Source: Chloroherpetonaceae bacterium (lineage in GTDB: Bacteria > Bacteroidota > Chlorobiia > Chlorobiales > Thermochlorobacteraceae). From it: DNA of 64,000 bases. The notes under the pieces were generated by a model. It did no database searches and was not told the origin of the DNA. It saw only the letters and a list, made by a program, of their open reading frames with translations. Position 1 is the stretch's first letter, and every line of letters starts with the position of its first letter. Shown here in pieces: positions 9,158-16,280 of the stretch. The DNA lies in NCBI GenBank assembly GCA_033763895.1, contig JANRJQ010000010.1, positions 562,146-626,145 on the forward strand, given 5' to 3'. Position numbers and translations under genes: made by a program.

Positions 9158-9355
9158 ATGTCAACTCTTTCGATTTCAATACTTCTCATTCTCTTTGGCA
9201 GCGTAATTTCAATCTATGGATTTATTAATTATCGCAAAGCGGGAGAATGGGAAATGTGGGCTCCCAAACTCAAGGCAATTGCTACGATGATCATCGGTGA
9301 ACTGATGTTTGTTTCAGGTGCCGGATTATTGATTTACTTTTATAATTTTCAGTAA
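9158..9355 (+). CDS. Small two-helix membrane protein (hypothetical)
   Basis: The ATG-started 65-residue frame encodes two hydrophobic helices (residues 4-23 and about 43-62) around a short polar loop containing YRKAGEWEMW. The composition looks protein-like rather than random, and it fills the gap between the SLBB gene and pyrH almost exactly. Its stop TAA is immediately followed by the reverse-strand stop of pyrH. No good Shine-Dalgarno precedes it. I do not recognise the family, so this is a plausible but unproven gene. Confidence 0.5.
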   Translation: MSTLSISILLILFGSVISIYGFINYRKAGEWEMWAPKLKAIATMIIGELMFVSGAGLLIYFYNFQ

Positions 9356-10069
9356 TTATTGAACCACCGAGCCGATTTCCTCACCAATCGCAAGCCGCTT
9401 AAGATTTCCGGGCGTATTCATATTCATCACAACAATGGGAAGAACATTTTCCTGACATAAAGTGATAGCGGTTAAATCCATCACTCTGAGATTCTTTTTT
9501 AGAACATCGAGATAAGAAATATTTGGAAATAAAGTTGCTGCCGGATTTTTCTCAGGGTCTGAGTCATAAATCCCATTCACACGAGTGCCTTTTACAATAA
9601 CACTCGCTTCTATTTCAATTGCTCTAAGCGCAGCTGCGGTATCGGTGGTGAAATAGGGGTTTCCTGTCCCTGCACCAAAGATGACAATTCTCCCTTTTTC
9701 TAGATGCCGGATTGCACGGCGGCGAATGTAGGGCTCGGCGATTTGTTCCATCTTAATTGCGGTTAATAGCCTTGTGAATACTTCAATTCGCTCAAGGGCA
9801 TCTTGCATTGCAAGAGAATTAATGACTGTCGCTAACATTCCCATATGGTCGGCTTGAACGCGATCCATTGTTTCTGCCGCTTTTGAAACCCCTCGAAAAA
9901 TATTTCCCCCCCCAATAACCAACGCAACCTCAACGCCTAATTCGTGGATTTCCTTGATTTCTAGAGCAAATTTATTTAAGGTTTGGATATCAATGCCGTA
10001 GCCTTGACTGCCCATTAAAGATTCTCCGCTTAGCTTAAGAAGCATGCGTTTATACTTGAGTGCGCTCAT
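9356..10069 (-). CDS. pyrH: Uridylate kinase (UMP kinase)
   Basis: PyrH phosphorylates UMP to UDP in pyrimidine biosynthesis and forms hexamers in the cytosol. The 237-residue protein shows the amino-acid-kinase fold: [14 protein letters not shown] at the N-terminus, [48 protein letters not shown] and [13 protein letters not shown], with MDLTAITLC near the end. It is last in the rplM-rpsI-rpsB-tsf-pyrH run, but a strong terminator precedes it, so part of its expression may be independent. It ends back to back with the small membrane protein gene. Confidence 0.96.
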   Translation of the reverse strand: MSALKYKRMLLKLSGESLMGSQGYGIDIQTLNKFALEIKEIHELGVEVALVIGGGNIFRGVSKAAETMDRVQADHMGMLATVINSLAMQDALERIEVFTRLLTAIKMEQIAEPYIRRRAIRHLEKGRIVIFGAGTGNPYFTTDTAAALRAIEIEASVIVKGTRVNGIYDSDPEKNPAATLFPNISYLDVLKKNLRVMDLTAITLCQENVLPIVVMNMNTPGNLKRLAIGEEIGSVVQ

Positions 10070-10090
10070 GAATTGCTTTCAAAATTGGTC

Positions 10091-10122
10091 AAAAAAAAAG
10101 GTCTTGACTTGCAAGACCTTTT
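10091..10122 (-). terminator. Intrinsic terminator between tsf and pyrH
   Basis: On the minus strand the sequence AAAGGTCTTG, a 5-nt loop, then CAAGACCTTT forms a 10-bp hairpin followed directly by a run of T. It lies 5 nt after the tsf stop and upstream of pyrH, so it should end or attenuate ribosomal-operon transcription before pyrH. Confidence 0.85.
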
Positions 10123-10126
10123 ACAA

Positions 10127-10993
10127 TTAACGATCACCGAGCTGGAATCGAACGAAGGACTTTACTTCTACTTTACCAACGGAATCAGAAGCTTCCTTAA
10201 GTAAATCTGAAATTGCCTTGGTATTATCCTTGAAGAATTGTTGTTCTAAAAGAACAACATCTTGATAAAACTTTTCAATTCGGCCTGCAATGATTTTATC
10301 CATCATTTTTTCAGGTTTTCCTTCGCGGAGTGCTTGTTGCTTGAAAACTTCTTTTTCTTTCTCAAGCATCTCTTCTGTCACGCCTGTACGATCAATCGAA
10401 ATCGGTGCATTGGCGGCAACTTGCATCGCAATATCTTTGCAAAGTTGAAGTGTTTTTTCATTTGAAGCTCCGCTTAAAGAGGCCATAGAAGCAAGCTTTG
10501 CACCGGGGTGAATATAGGTAACAACAACCCCATCGGTGGATTTAATGTAAGCATATCGACCAAATTCAATCTTCTCCCCGATTTTTCCTACGAGGGTCTC
10601 AACTGCTTTTGAAGCGGTAATATTGTCGTATGATGCACCAAGGTTAAGATTGAGAACATCTTCGAGCGAATTGCATTTGTGAGCTAACGCTAAAGTCGCG
10701 GTATGGTTCAATAGCTTTAAGAAGTCATCGGCTCGGGCTACAAAATCGGTTTCGCAGTTTAATTCCAATAAAAGAGCTTCTGTTTTTTCGTTGTTGAACG
10801 CGGCGGCAATGGCGCCTTCCTTCGCTTCACGATCTGCGCGCTTGGCTGCTGCTACAGCTCCTCGTTCACGAAGCCATTGAACAGCAGTTTCCATATCACC
10901 ATTATTCGCTTCCAAAGCCTTTTTACAGTCGCCCATTCCGGCTCCTGTCTTATCACGAAGTTCTTTAACGAGTTTTGCAGTTATTTCTGCCAT
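10127..10993 (-). CDS. tsf: Elongation factor Ts
   Basis: EF-Ts recycles EF-Tu by catalysing GDP release. I use the ATG at 10993 (288 residues) because the family begins with the UBA-like domain AEITAKLVKELRDKTGAGMGDCKKAL; the longer frame adds 12 residues without a counterpart. The core pieces are present: LLELNCETDFVARADDFLKL and ANAPISID, then a second core and a C-terminal coiled-coil module. It lies downstream of rpsB, as in most bacteria, with a terminator hairpin in the 90-nt gap. Confidence 0.96.
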   Translation of the reverse strand: MAEITAKLVKELRDKTGAGMGDCKKALEANNGDMETAVQWLRERGAVAAAKRADREAKEGAIAAAFNNEKTEALLLELNCETDFVARADDFLKLLNHTATLALAHKCNSLEDVLNLNLGASYDNITASKAVETLVGKIGEKIEFGRYAYIKSTDGVVVTYIHPGAKLASMASLSGASNEKTLQLCKDIAMQVAANAPISIDRTGVTEEMLEKEKEVFKQQALREGKPEKMMDKIIAGRIEKFYQDVVLLEQQFFKDNTKAISDLLKEASDSVGKVEVKSFVRFQLGDR

Positions 10994-11027
10994 TTTCAAA
11001 ATGAGTTGTAGGTTAAAAATGCGATTC

Positions 11028-11056
11028 AAAAAAGAACCGTGAGTTGCTCACGGTTC
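11028..11056 (-). terminator. Intrinsic terminator/attenuator between rpsB and tsf
   Basis: The minus strand reads GAACCGTGAG, a CAA loop, CTCACGGTTC, then six T: a perfect 10-bp stem with a U-tract. It sits 27 nt after the rpsB stop and 34 nt before the tsf start. Since tsf must still be expressed, it probably acts as a partial terminator, or tsf has its own promoter. Confidence 0.85.
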
Positions 11057-11083
11057 AAGTAATGTTTATCGTATGGATAAAAA

Positions 11084-11812
11084 CTAATTTTTTCCTGAAG
11101 CGGCAACATCCATCTCTTGCTGCTTATCGTTTGCCGTTCTGGCAGCAATAATAACATCCGCTGCTGCTCCGATGATGAGTTCAATTGAACGAATGGAGTC
11201 ATCATTTCCCGGAATAATATGCGTAACAGTATCAGGGTCGCAATTCGTATCAACTACTGCAAAGGTGGGAATACCTAAATTGGTTGCTTCTGCAACGGCA
11301 ATATGCTCCTTGCGAATATCAACCAAAAAGAGAGCTGCAGGAAGGCGTGTCATGTGCGAAACCCCGCCAAGAACCTTAACGAGCTTTTCCTTTTCACGGG
11401 AAAGCATTAACCGTTCCTTTTTGGTAATAATATCAAAGGTGCCGTCGTTTTCCATTCGTTCAATTGAATTTAATCGGCGAACGCTTTGTCGAATGGTGGA
11501 AAAATTGGTCAGCATTCCGCCTAACCAACGCTCGGTTACGTAAGGCATCGAGGCACGCTCGGCTTGCTCACGAATGATTGATTTGGCTTGTTTTTTTGTG
11601 CCTACAAAGAGAATCTCTTTGCCGGTAGAGGCGATGTTTTCGAGCGCATTGAATGCGTCTTCTGCCATTGTGACTGTCTTTTTGAGATCAAGAATATGAA
11701 TCCCATTTTTTTCCATAAAGATGTATGGCTTCATCTTTGGATTCCACCGGCGGGTCAAGTGCCCGAAGTGAGCACCTGCTTTAAGGAGCTCTTCAATTAC
11801 AAGTTTTGGCAT
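11084..11812 (-). CDS. rpsB: 30S ribosomal protein S2
   Basis: This 242-residue S2 protein has the expected start ([20 protein letters not shown]), [45 protein letters not shown] and [14 protein letters not shown]2 binds late in 30S assembly near the 16S rRNA central helices and helps recruit S1. It is preceded by a 117-nt gap holding two hairpins that could be an S2 autoregulatory leader. The tsf gene follows after a terminator. Confidence 0.97.
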   Translation of the reverse strand: MPKLVIEELLKAGAHFGHLTRRWNPKMKPYIFMEKNGIHILDLKKTVTMAEDAFNALENIASTGKEILFVGTKKQAKSIIREQAERASMPYVTERWLGGMLTNFSTIRQSVRRLNSIERMENDGTFDIITKKERLMLSREKEKLVKVLGGVSHMTRLPAALFLVDIRKEHIAVAEATNLGIPTFAVVDTNCDPDTVTHIIPGNDDSIRSIELIIGAAADVIIAARTANDKQQEMDVAASGKN

Positions 11813-11848
11813 TGTTTGATGTGTTTAGTTTAACCGCTACACCACCTC

Positions 11849-11903
11849 GGTTCGGGATTGCTTAGCAACACTTCCGAACCGATTGGCTTACAAACCGCAA
11901 GCC
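11849..11903 (-). promoter_or_regulatory. Paired hairpins in the rpsI-rpsB gap (candidate S2 leader)
   Basis: The gap upstream of rpsB contains an interrupted stem: GGTTCGG at 11849-11855 pairs with CCGAACC at 11874-11880, enclosing TTGC/GCAA at 11858-11868. A second 5-bp stem, GGCTT/AAGCC, spans 11885-11903. No U-tract follows, so this is not a terminator. In other bacteria S2 represses its own mRNA through leader structures; a similar role here is inference. Confidence 0.4.
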
Positions 11904-11929
11904 GGTGATGTATGTGTATTGAAAAAAAA

Positions 11930-12319
11930 TTAACGCTTCGAGAATTGGAAACGGCGTCGAGCTTTGCGTCGGCCGTACTTCTTACGCTCAACCATTCTCG
12001 GGTCACGCGTCAAAAGCTCGTCTTTGCGCAGTGCTGGACGAAATGTTTCATCCATTTCAACAAGGGTCCGTGCAATTGCAAGGCGAACTGCACCAACTTG
12101 ACCATTGACGCCGCCACCTTTAACTGTCACATAAAGATCGTATTTCCCAACACCATCAACTGCAACAAAAGGACGCATCACATCCTGACGGTGCAATTCG
12201 CTTGGAAAATAAACTTCAAGCGTACGGTCATTGATCACGATTTTTCCGGTACCCGGCTTAAGAAAAGCACGCGCCACGGCTGTTTTTCTTCTTCCGGTTG
12301 AGACAAGTGTTTCAGACAT
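11930..12319 (-). CDS. rpsI: 30S ribosomal protein S9
   Basis: This 129-residue S9 begins with [20 protein letters not shown] and contains [20 protein letters not shown]. It ends with the conserved [17 protein letters not shown]...FSKR tail, whose C-terminal residues reach the ribosomal P site. It follows rplM at 28 nt, the standard L13-S9 pair. Confidence 0.97.
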   Translation of the reverse strand: MSETLVSTGRRKTAVARAFLKPGTGKIVINDRTLEVYFPSELHRQDVMRPFVAVDGVGKYDLYVTVKGGGVNGQVGAVRLAIARTLVEMDETFRPALRKDELLTRDPRMVERKKYGRRKARRRFQFSKR

Positions 12320-12347
12320 TGAATCGAAATAAGTTTAGTGTTTTGAA

Positions 12348-12803
12348 TTATCCGAGTGTAACGGGAGCCGGGCTTTGTGCTGTATGCGGATGATCAGCAT
12401 TCGCATATACTTTAAGCTTCCCATAAATTTTTCGACCCAAGTTATTCTTAGGTAGCATTCCCCAAACGGCATCTTCTATGACGCGTTCTGGCTTCTTATT
12501 AAATACATCCGCAAACTTTTCGTAGCGACCGCCACCCGGATAAAGCGTATTGTGGAAGTAAACTTTGTTTTCTTCTTTAGCACCCGTAAGCTTTACCTTT
12601 GAAGCGTTGATCACAACCACAAAATCGCCGGTATCAATATGAGGCGTAAATTCAGGCTTGTGTTTACCTCTTAAAAGTGTAGCAACTCTTGTTGAAAGCC
12701 GACCTAAGGTTTGCCCTTCAGCATCAACAAGCAACCACTTGCGTTCCACTTCGTTCGGCTTTGCCGAGTATGTTTTAAAACTGATGTTGTCTTTCTTTTT
12801 CAT
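12348..12803 (-). CDS. rplM: 50S ribosomal protein L13
   Basis: This 151-residue L13 shows [41 protein letters not shown] and [21 protein letters not shown], all family landmarks. L13 is an early 50S assembly protein and starts the L13-S9 operon. A promoter-like pair lies about 190-220 nt upstream, leaving a leader of roughly 180 nt in which autogenous control is possible. Confidence 0.97.
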   Translation of the reverse strand: MKKKDNISFKTYSAKPNEVERKWLLVDAEGQTLGRLSTRVATLLRGKHKPEFTPHIDTGDFVVVINASKVKLTGAKEENKVYFHNTLYPGGGRYEKFADVFNKKPERVIEDAVWGMLPKNNLGRKIYGKLKVYANADHPHTAQSPAPVTLG

Positions 12804-13145
12804 CGATCGATTTGAGATAAATAAATTGGATTCTTATATCTAACAGGCGATTCCGGAATGGACGGCTTATTTTCACATTCAGTATTTGCGCAAGACTCGG
12901 GATCTCAAGCAGCCCTAAACTTAGAATTCTCAACGACCGACTCCCACCTCAGCCGCAAAACTTCCTAAGATTAGATACCCAAAAAAGGTCACAAAAGTAC
13001 GGCTATTCAGCCATTTATGCAAGAAATAATTGAATTTTTTGATTGATATTTTCTTTCGATTCATAGTTTACTGTGCAGATTGATAAACCAAAAGAAAAAA
13101 GGGATAATTTGTTTGGGTCCAATTGTAAAATGGGGAATATTTTCT
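12804..13145 (-). other. 342-bp gap: long 5' leader of the rplM operon plus cupin-gene downstream region
   Basis: No open frame here looks like a gene. Reading toward rplM, the right part carries promoter-like boxes (12992-13022), and the following roughly 180 nt up to the rplM start would be an untranslated leader. The left end of that leader is AT-rich and the middle is more GC-rich (around 12850-12960), as expected for a structured RNA. No obvious terminator for the cupin gene was seen. Confidence 0.5.
12992..13022 (-). promoter_or_regulatory. Bacteroidota-type promoter of the ribosomal operon
   Basis: On the minus strand TTG (13020-13022), a 20-nt spacer and TACTTTTG (12992-12999) match the -33 TTG / -7 TAnnTTTG pattern of Bacteroidota housekeeping promoters. 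It points at rplM and would start transcription near 12986. Confidence 0.5.
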
Positions 13146-13784
13146 TCAAGGTTTAACGGGTAAAAAGAGAGGTTTTGAGGTTGAATCAAGAAATCTTGTT
13201 AGCATTGGCCCGATGCCGTGGATTTGAAGGACAGTTTCACCTACAAAGAATTCAAAGTGAGGCGCCCCGGGTTCAAAAGTATAAGTTTGCCCGGGTAAAA
13301 TCTTTTTTAGCTTTTTGTCATCCCATTTTTCTCCCTCACCAATACAAAGCATACCGGATAAAACCATCGTACTAATCACATTGGGGTGTGAATGTGGCAA
13401 TAAGGTTAATCCGTTTGGATATTTCACTCTTAAAACAAAAAATCCAGATTTAGATCGGTCTCCGTAAAGTGGCATCGAAGCGATTCCGGGAAGAACCGGT
13501 GAAGGAATCCAAATCCCAAGTGATGTGATACTATCTTGAGGAATTGTAAGTATCGGGTTCGAAGATTGAGGTACTTTCGTTTCAGAAGGCGTTGAAGCAC
13601 CAATACTTACAGGGCTACTTTTACCAGACTGTGCCAATGAAATTGTGGTGCTGTTGAATAACACGAAACAAAGTAAGATTAACCAAAATCCGGTTTTCCC
13701 GGCAGATTTATGAAAAAGGCGAACTCTAGAGATCACCCTAAAATTCGCCTTAGCGCTTGAAAAAGAAGTTGATGCTGTGCTCAC
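13146..13784 (-). CDS. Exported cupin-domain protein
   Basis: The only reasonable start is a GTG at 13784 (212 residues). A membrane or signal segment (FWLILLCFVLFNSTTISLAQ) precedes a serine-rich linker and a single cupin barrel. The barrel shows the metal-binding pattern LLPHSHPNVISTMVLSG with a later PGQTYTFEPGAPHFEF. This matches cupin_2 or ChrR-type proteins that bind a metal by histidines and handle small molecules; the substrate is unknown. It lies 7 nt downstream of the response-regulator gene and is likely co-transcribed with it. Confidence 0.75.
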   Translation of the reverse strand: MSTASTSFSSAKANFRVISRVRLFHKSAGKTGFWLILLCFVLFNSTTISLAQSGKSSPVSIGASTPSETKVPQSSNPILTIPQDSITSLGIWIPSPVLPGIASMPLYGDRSKSGFFVLRVKYPNGLTLLPHSHPNVISTMVLSGMLCIGEGEKWDDKKLKKILPGQTYTFEPGAPHFEFFVGETVLQIHGIGPMLTRFLDSTSKPLFLPVKP

Positions 13785-13791
13785 AAAAGAG

Positions 13792-14769
13792 TTAATAGGT
13801 GGTTGAAAGTTTTGAAATTTGACGAGCTTTGTTTAGCGCATCTTCAATATTTTTGGCTTCACCGGAGTTCAGATTCACAAAGCTTCTGTGAAATACTTTG
13901 GAATTTGCTTCAGGTCTCTCGGCACTTTCATGATGCCTCGAAATGGCGAGTTCAATGGTGGTTTTAAGAAGCTCTCGCTTAAAGGGTTTAACGAGATAGC
14001 GAAAAACTTGCGCTTCATTGATTAACCGAATGGCAATATTGGCATCGCGGCTATCACTTAACAAAATGGATACAATATCGGGATATTCGATACTGACGGC
14101 CGCTAAGAATTCGGCACCGCTGATTCCTTCTAAGGCAACTTCAGAAATCAACACTTGGATGCCGTGGGTTAGCAAAATTTCGAAAGCTTCTTTTGGGTTG
14201 AGCGCTGTATAAACTTCGTACTTATCTTTCAATAGCTCGCGATAAGCTTCAAGAAATGATGGTTTAGGATCTACAAATAAGATTTGTGGTTTTGCCTCGC
14301 TCGAGGGAATTCCGTCGATAGCCGAAAGAATGCCAAGTGATGCTGTAGATGCAAAAGATCTTGGCGGTTTGGGTGATGCGGGAGGCGAGTTTTGAACCTT
14401 ATCTGCGAATTGGCAAGCAAGCTTGACGGTATCTTTAAGTTTGGAACTAATCCAAGGCTTATTGACATATCTGAAAATCTCCCCGGTATTTACGGATTCG
14501 ATGACTGCATCAAGATCGGCATACCCGGTCAACAAAATTCGGACAGTGCCGGGAGAAATTGCTTTGACTTGCTGAAGCAATTCAACACCGGTCATTTGGG
14601 GCATTCGTTGGTCACTTATCAAAACATCAATTTTAACCCCTTTTTTGAACAGATTTAATGCTTCTAAGCCACTACCAGCGGTGTAAACTTTGTAGTCATC
14701 AAAGAGGAGAGAGAGCGATTGAACGATGTTCGGTTCGTCATCAACGAAAAGTAGCGAATGGTTTGTCAT
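13792..14769 (-). CDS. Response regulator with two receiver domains, the second lacking its phosphoacceptor Asp
   Basis: I use the ATG at 14769 (325 residues), which places SLLFVDDEPNIVQS at the N-terminus; the longer frame adds 34 unrelated residues. Receiver 1 (about 4-120) has D10/D11, phosphoacceptor D53 in LISDQRMP and K104 in VNKPW. Receiver 2 (about 161-280) has D167, but the phosphoacceptor position is E210 in LISEVALEG; KPF is kept. No DNA-binding or enzymatic output domain follows, only about 45 residues. It may signal by protein contact in the manner of CheY-like or RpfG-type receivers without the HD-GYP part. No histidine kinase is adjacent. Confidence 0.88.
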   Translation of the reverse strand: MTNHSLLFVDDEPNIVQSLSLLFDDYKVYTAGSGLEALNLFKKGVKIDVLISDQRMPQMTGVELLQQVKAISPGTVRILLTGYADLDAVIESVNTGEIFRYVNKPWISSKLKDTVKLACQFADKVQNSPPASPKPPRSFASTASLGILSAIDGIPSSEAKPQILFVDPKPSFLEAYRELLKDKYEVYTALNPKEAFEILLTHGIQVLISEVALEGISGAEFLAAVSIEYPDIVSILLSDSRDANIAIRLINEAQVFRYLVKPFKRELLKTTIELAISRHHESAERPEANSKVFHRSFVNLNSGEAKNIEDALNKARQISKLSTTY

Positions 14770-14902
14770 GATCGTATAAAGTAAAAAGTCGATTGAAAAA
14801 TCGGATATCCGACAAAAAAAATTAGAAAGCAGTGACCTGCTACAACGAAATAAAAGAACAAAAGGAATCAAAGTAGAAAATAAGAAAACGATAATTTTCT
14901 GC

Positions 14903-14910
14903 TAACTTTG
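14903..14910 (+). promoter_or_regulatory. -7-like box upstream of rsfS
   Basis: TAACTTTG matches the TAnnTTTG consensus and lies about 93 nt before the TTG start of rsfS. No TTG is seen at the expected -33 distance, so support is weak. Confidence 0.3.
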
Positions 14911-15002
14911 CATGTTCCTGAATCACTGAAAAAAAGGATTCAAAATGAAAATGAAATTAAAAAGAATAAAAAGAAATCGAAAAATTCTAAATCGAATAAC
15001 AC

Positions 15003-15632
15003 TTGCCAAAAAAAGAAACGACGAATAAAGTCAAAAAAACGATCTCCGCTAAAAGTGCTTTAAGTACGGAAGAAAACTTGAAAGCAACCTCCAAAAAAAG
15101 GAGCACAAAAAAAGAAACACCATTAAAGGAAACATCGGTTAAAAAAAAGAAAAGCGAATCACTGAAAACGCTTCAAAAGCCGAAGCTCACCAAAACGCCA
15201 AAAAAGAAACCAATAACAAAAAAGAAAACAGAAAAAAGCGATACAAAATTTTCATCATCCAAGAAAGTTACATTATCCGAAGCTGAGAAATTGGCTCGAA
15301 AAGCAGCCGAATTTGCTCTTTCGAAAAAGGCGACGGATGTTGTTCTACTTGATGTCAGAAAAATTTCAGGAATAACCGATTTCTTCCTTCTTTGTACGGC
15401 TGATTCCGATAGGCAAGTTAAAGCCATTGCGGAAGAAATTGAAAAGGGCTTAAAAGACGAAGGCGATTACCCAAGCTATGTCGAGGCCAAAGAATTAACT
15501 TGGGTTGTAATGGATTATTTCAATGTGATCATTCACATTTTTGTTAAGGAGAAAAGGCATTTTTATGCTTTGGAAAAGTTATGGGGCGATGCGCCGATTT
15601 ATCATATTCAGGAGGAATCAAAAAAAATCTAA
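15003..15632 (+). CDS. rsfS: Ribosomal silencing factor RsfS with long lysine-rich N-terminal extension
   Basis: The C-terminal 115 residues are a complete RsfS/Iojap domain (AEKLARKAAEFALSKKATDV, ISGITDFFLLCTADSDRQVK, EAKELTWVVMDYFNVIIHIF, LEKLWGDAP). RsfS binds L14 on the 50S subunit and blocks subunit joining when nutrients are scarce. The first 90 or so residues are an unusual, low-complexity Lys/Ser/Thr tract. No in-frame ATG exists before the domain and stops crowd the frame upstream, so the TTG at 15003 is the likely start (209 residues). The rlpA-like gene follows at 28 nt. Confidence 0.88.
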   Translation: MPKKETTNKVKKTISAKSALSTEENLKATSKKRSTKKETPLKETSVKKKKSESLKTLQKPKLTKTPKKKPITKKKTEKSDTKFSSSKKVTLSEAEKLARKAAEFALSKKATDVVLLDVRKISGITDFFLLCTADSDRQVKAIAEEIEKGLKDEGDYPSYVEAKELTWVVMDYFNVIIHIFVKEKRHFYALEKLWGDAPIYHIQEESKKI

Positions 15633-15660
15633 CGCATTTCGGGGAGGCAAAACCATTAGG

Positions 15661-16254
15661 ATGTTATACAAAAAGCTCGCGATTTCCCTTTTTTGGGGCT
15701 GTTTCATAATACTTCAAAGTGCGGCGAGTTGTAACTCAGTAACGCGGTATCAGTCTGAAACTATCCAACAGCCAAAATCGCTTTCGAATACAACGACTGC
15801 TCAAATTGAAAGTGCTAGGGATTCATCGAAGCAAGATCAAAGACTGGAACCAAAGCCGGCGGTTATCCAACCTTCGCTCAAAATATCTGCCGATACGGCG
15901 GTTCGAGAAACTGCAATTGCTGGTTATCTCGCTGAGGGTTTTGCGACTTATTATGCGGAGGAATTTCACGGCAGAAAAACCACGAATGGTGAAATCTATG
16001 ATATGAATGGTATTTCTGCAGCGCATCCGAATTTACCAATGGGAACTTGGCTTCGGGTTACCTATCTAAAAACCGGAAAAGCAATTGTCGTGCGTGTCAA
16101 TGACCGAATGCCGCCGAACGAGAAGGGTAGAATCATTGATCTCTCGCTTGGTGCAGCAAAGCTTTTAGGAACTGTCGCAGAGGGTGTTGCCAAAGTTCGT
16201 TTAGAAGAGCTTAGCGAAGAAGAAGCGAAAAACGACGCTCTCAATTCAAAATAA
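15661..16254 (+). CDS. RlpA-like septal/envelope lipoprotein (double-psi beta-barrel)
   Basis: The ATG at 15661 gives 197 residues beginning with a lipoprotein signal (LAISLFWGCFIILQSAASC); the longer frame from 15541 overlaps rsfS. The C-terminal half is an RlpA-type DPBB domain: GFATYYAEEFHGRKTTNGE, AAHPNLPMGTWLRVT, VVRVNDRMPPNEKGRIIDLS. RlpA proteins are outer-membrane lipoproteins that bind or cleave naked glycan strands in peptidoglycan. The SPOR domain found in many RlpAs is absent. It is placed between rsfS and a flippase with short gaps. Confidence 0.88.
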   Translation: MLYKKLAISLFWGCFIILQSAASCNSVTRYQSETIQQPKSLSNTTTAQIESARDSSKQDQRLEPKPAVIQPSLKISADTAVRETAIAGYLAEGFATYYAEEFHGRKTTNGEIYDMNGISAAHPNLPMGTWLRVTYLKTGKAIVVRVNDRMPPNEKGRIIDLSLGAAKLLGTVAEGVAKVRLEELSEEEAKNDALNSK

Positions 16255-16280
16255 GTTTCTCAAATCCACCCGCTGATTCA

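Noticed and set aside
9120-9179. Longer start of the Wza-like protein
   Set aside because: It would overlap the divergent small ORF and place 20 residues before the export signal.
10994-11029. Extra 12 residues in front of EF-Ts
   Set aside because: All EF-Ts proteins begin at the AEITAKLVKELR block; the ATG at 10993 fits.
11821-11850. A tRNA D-arm-like string (GGTGGTGTAGCGGTTAAAC on the minus strand) upstream of rpsB
   Set aside because: No anticodon arm, T-arm or acceptor partner can be folded around it, so it is not a tRNA gene.
15541-15660. A 40-residue N-terminal extension of the RlpA-like protein
   Set aside because: It overlaps rsfS and would bury the lipoprotein signal; the ATG at 15661 is better.
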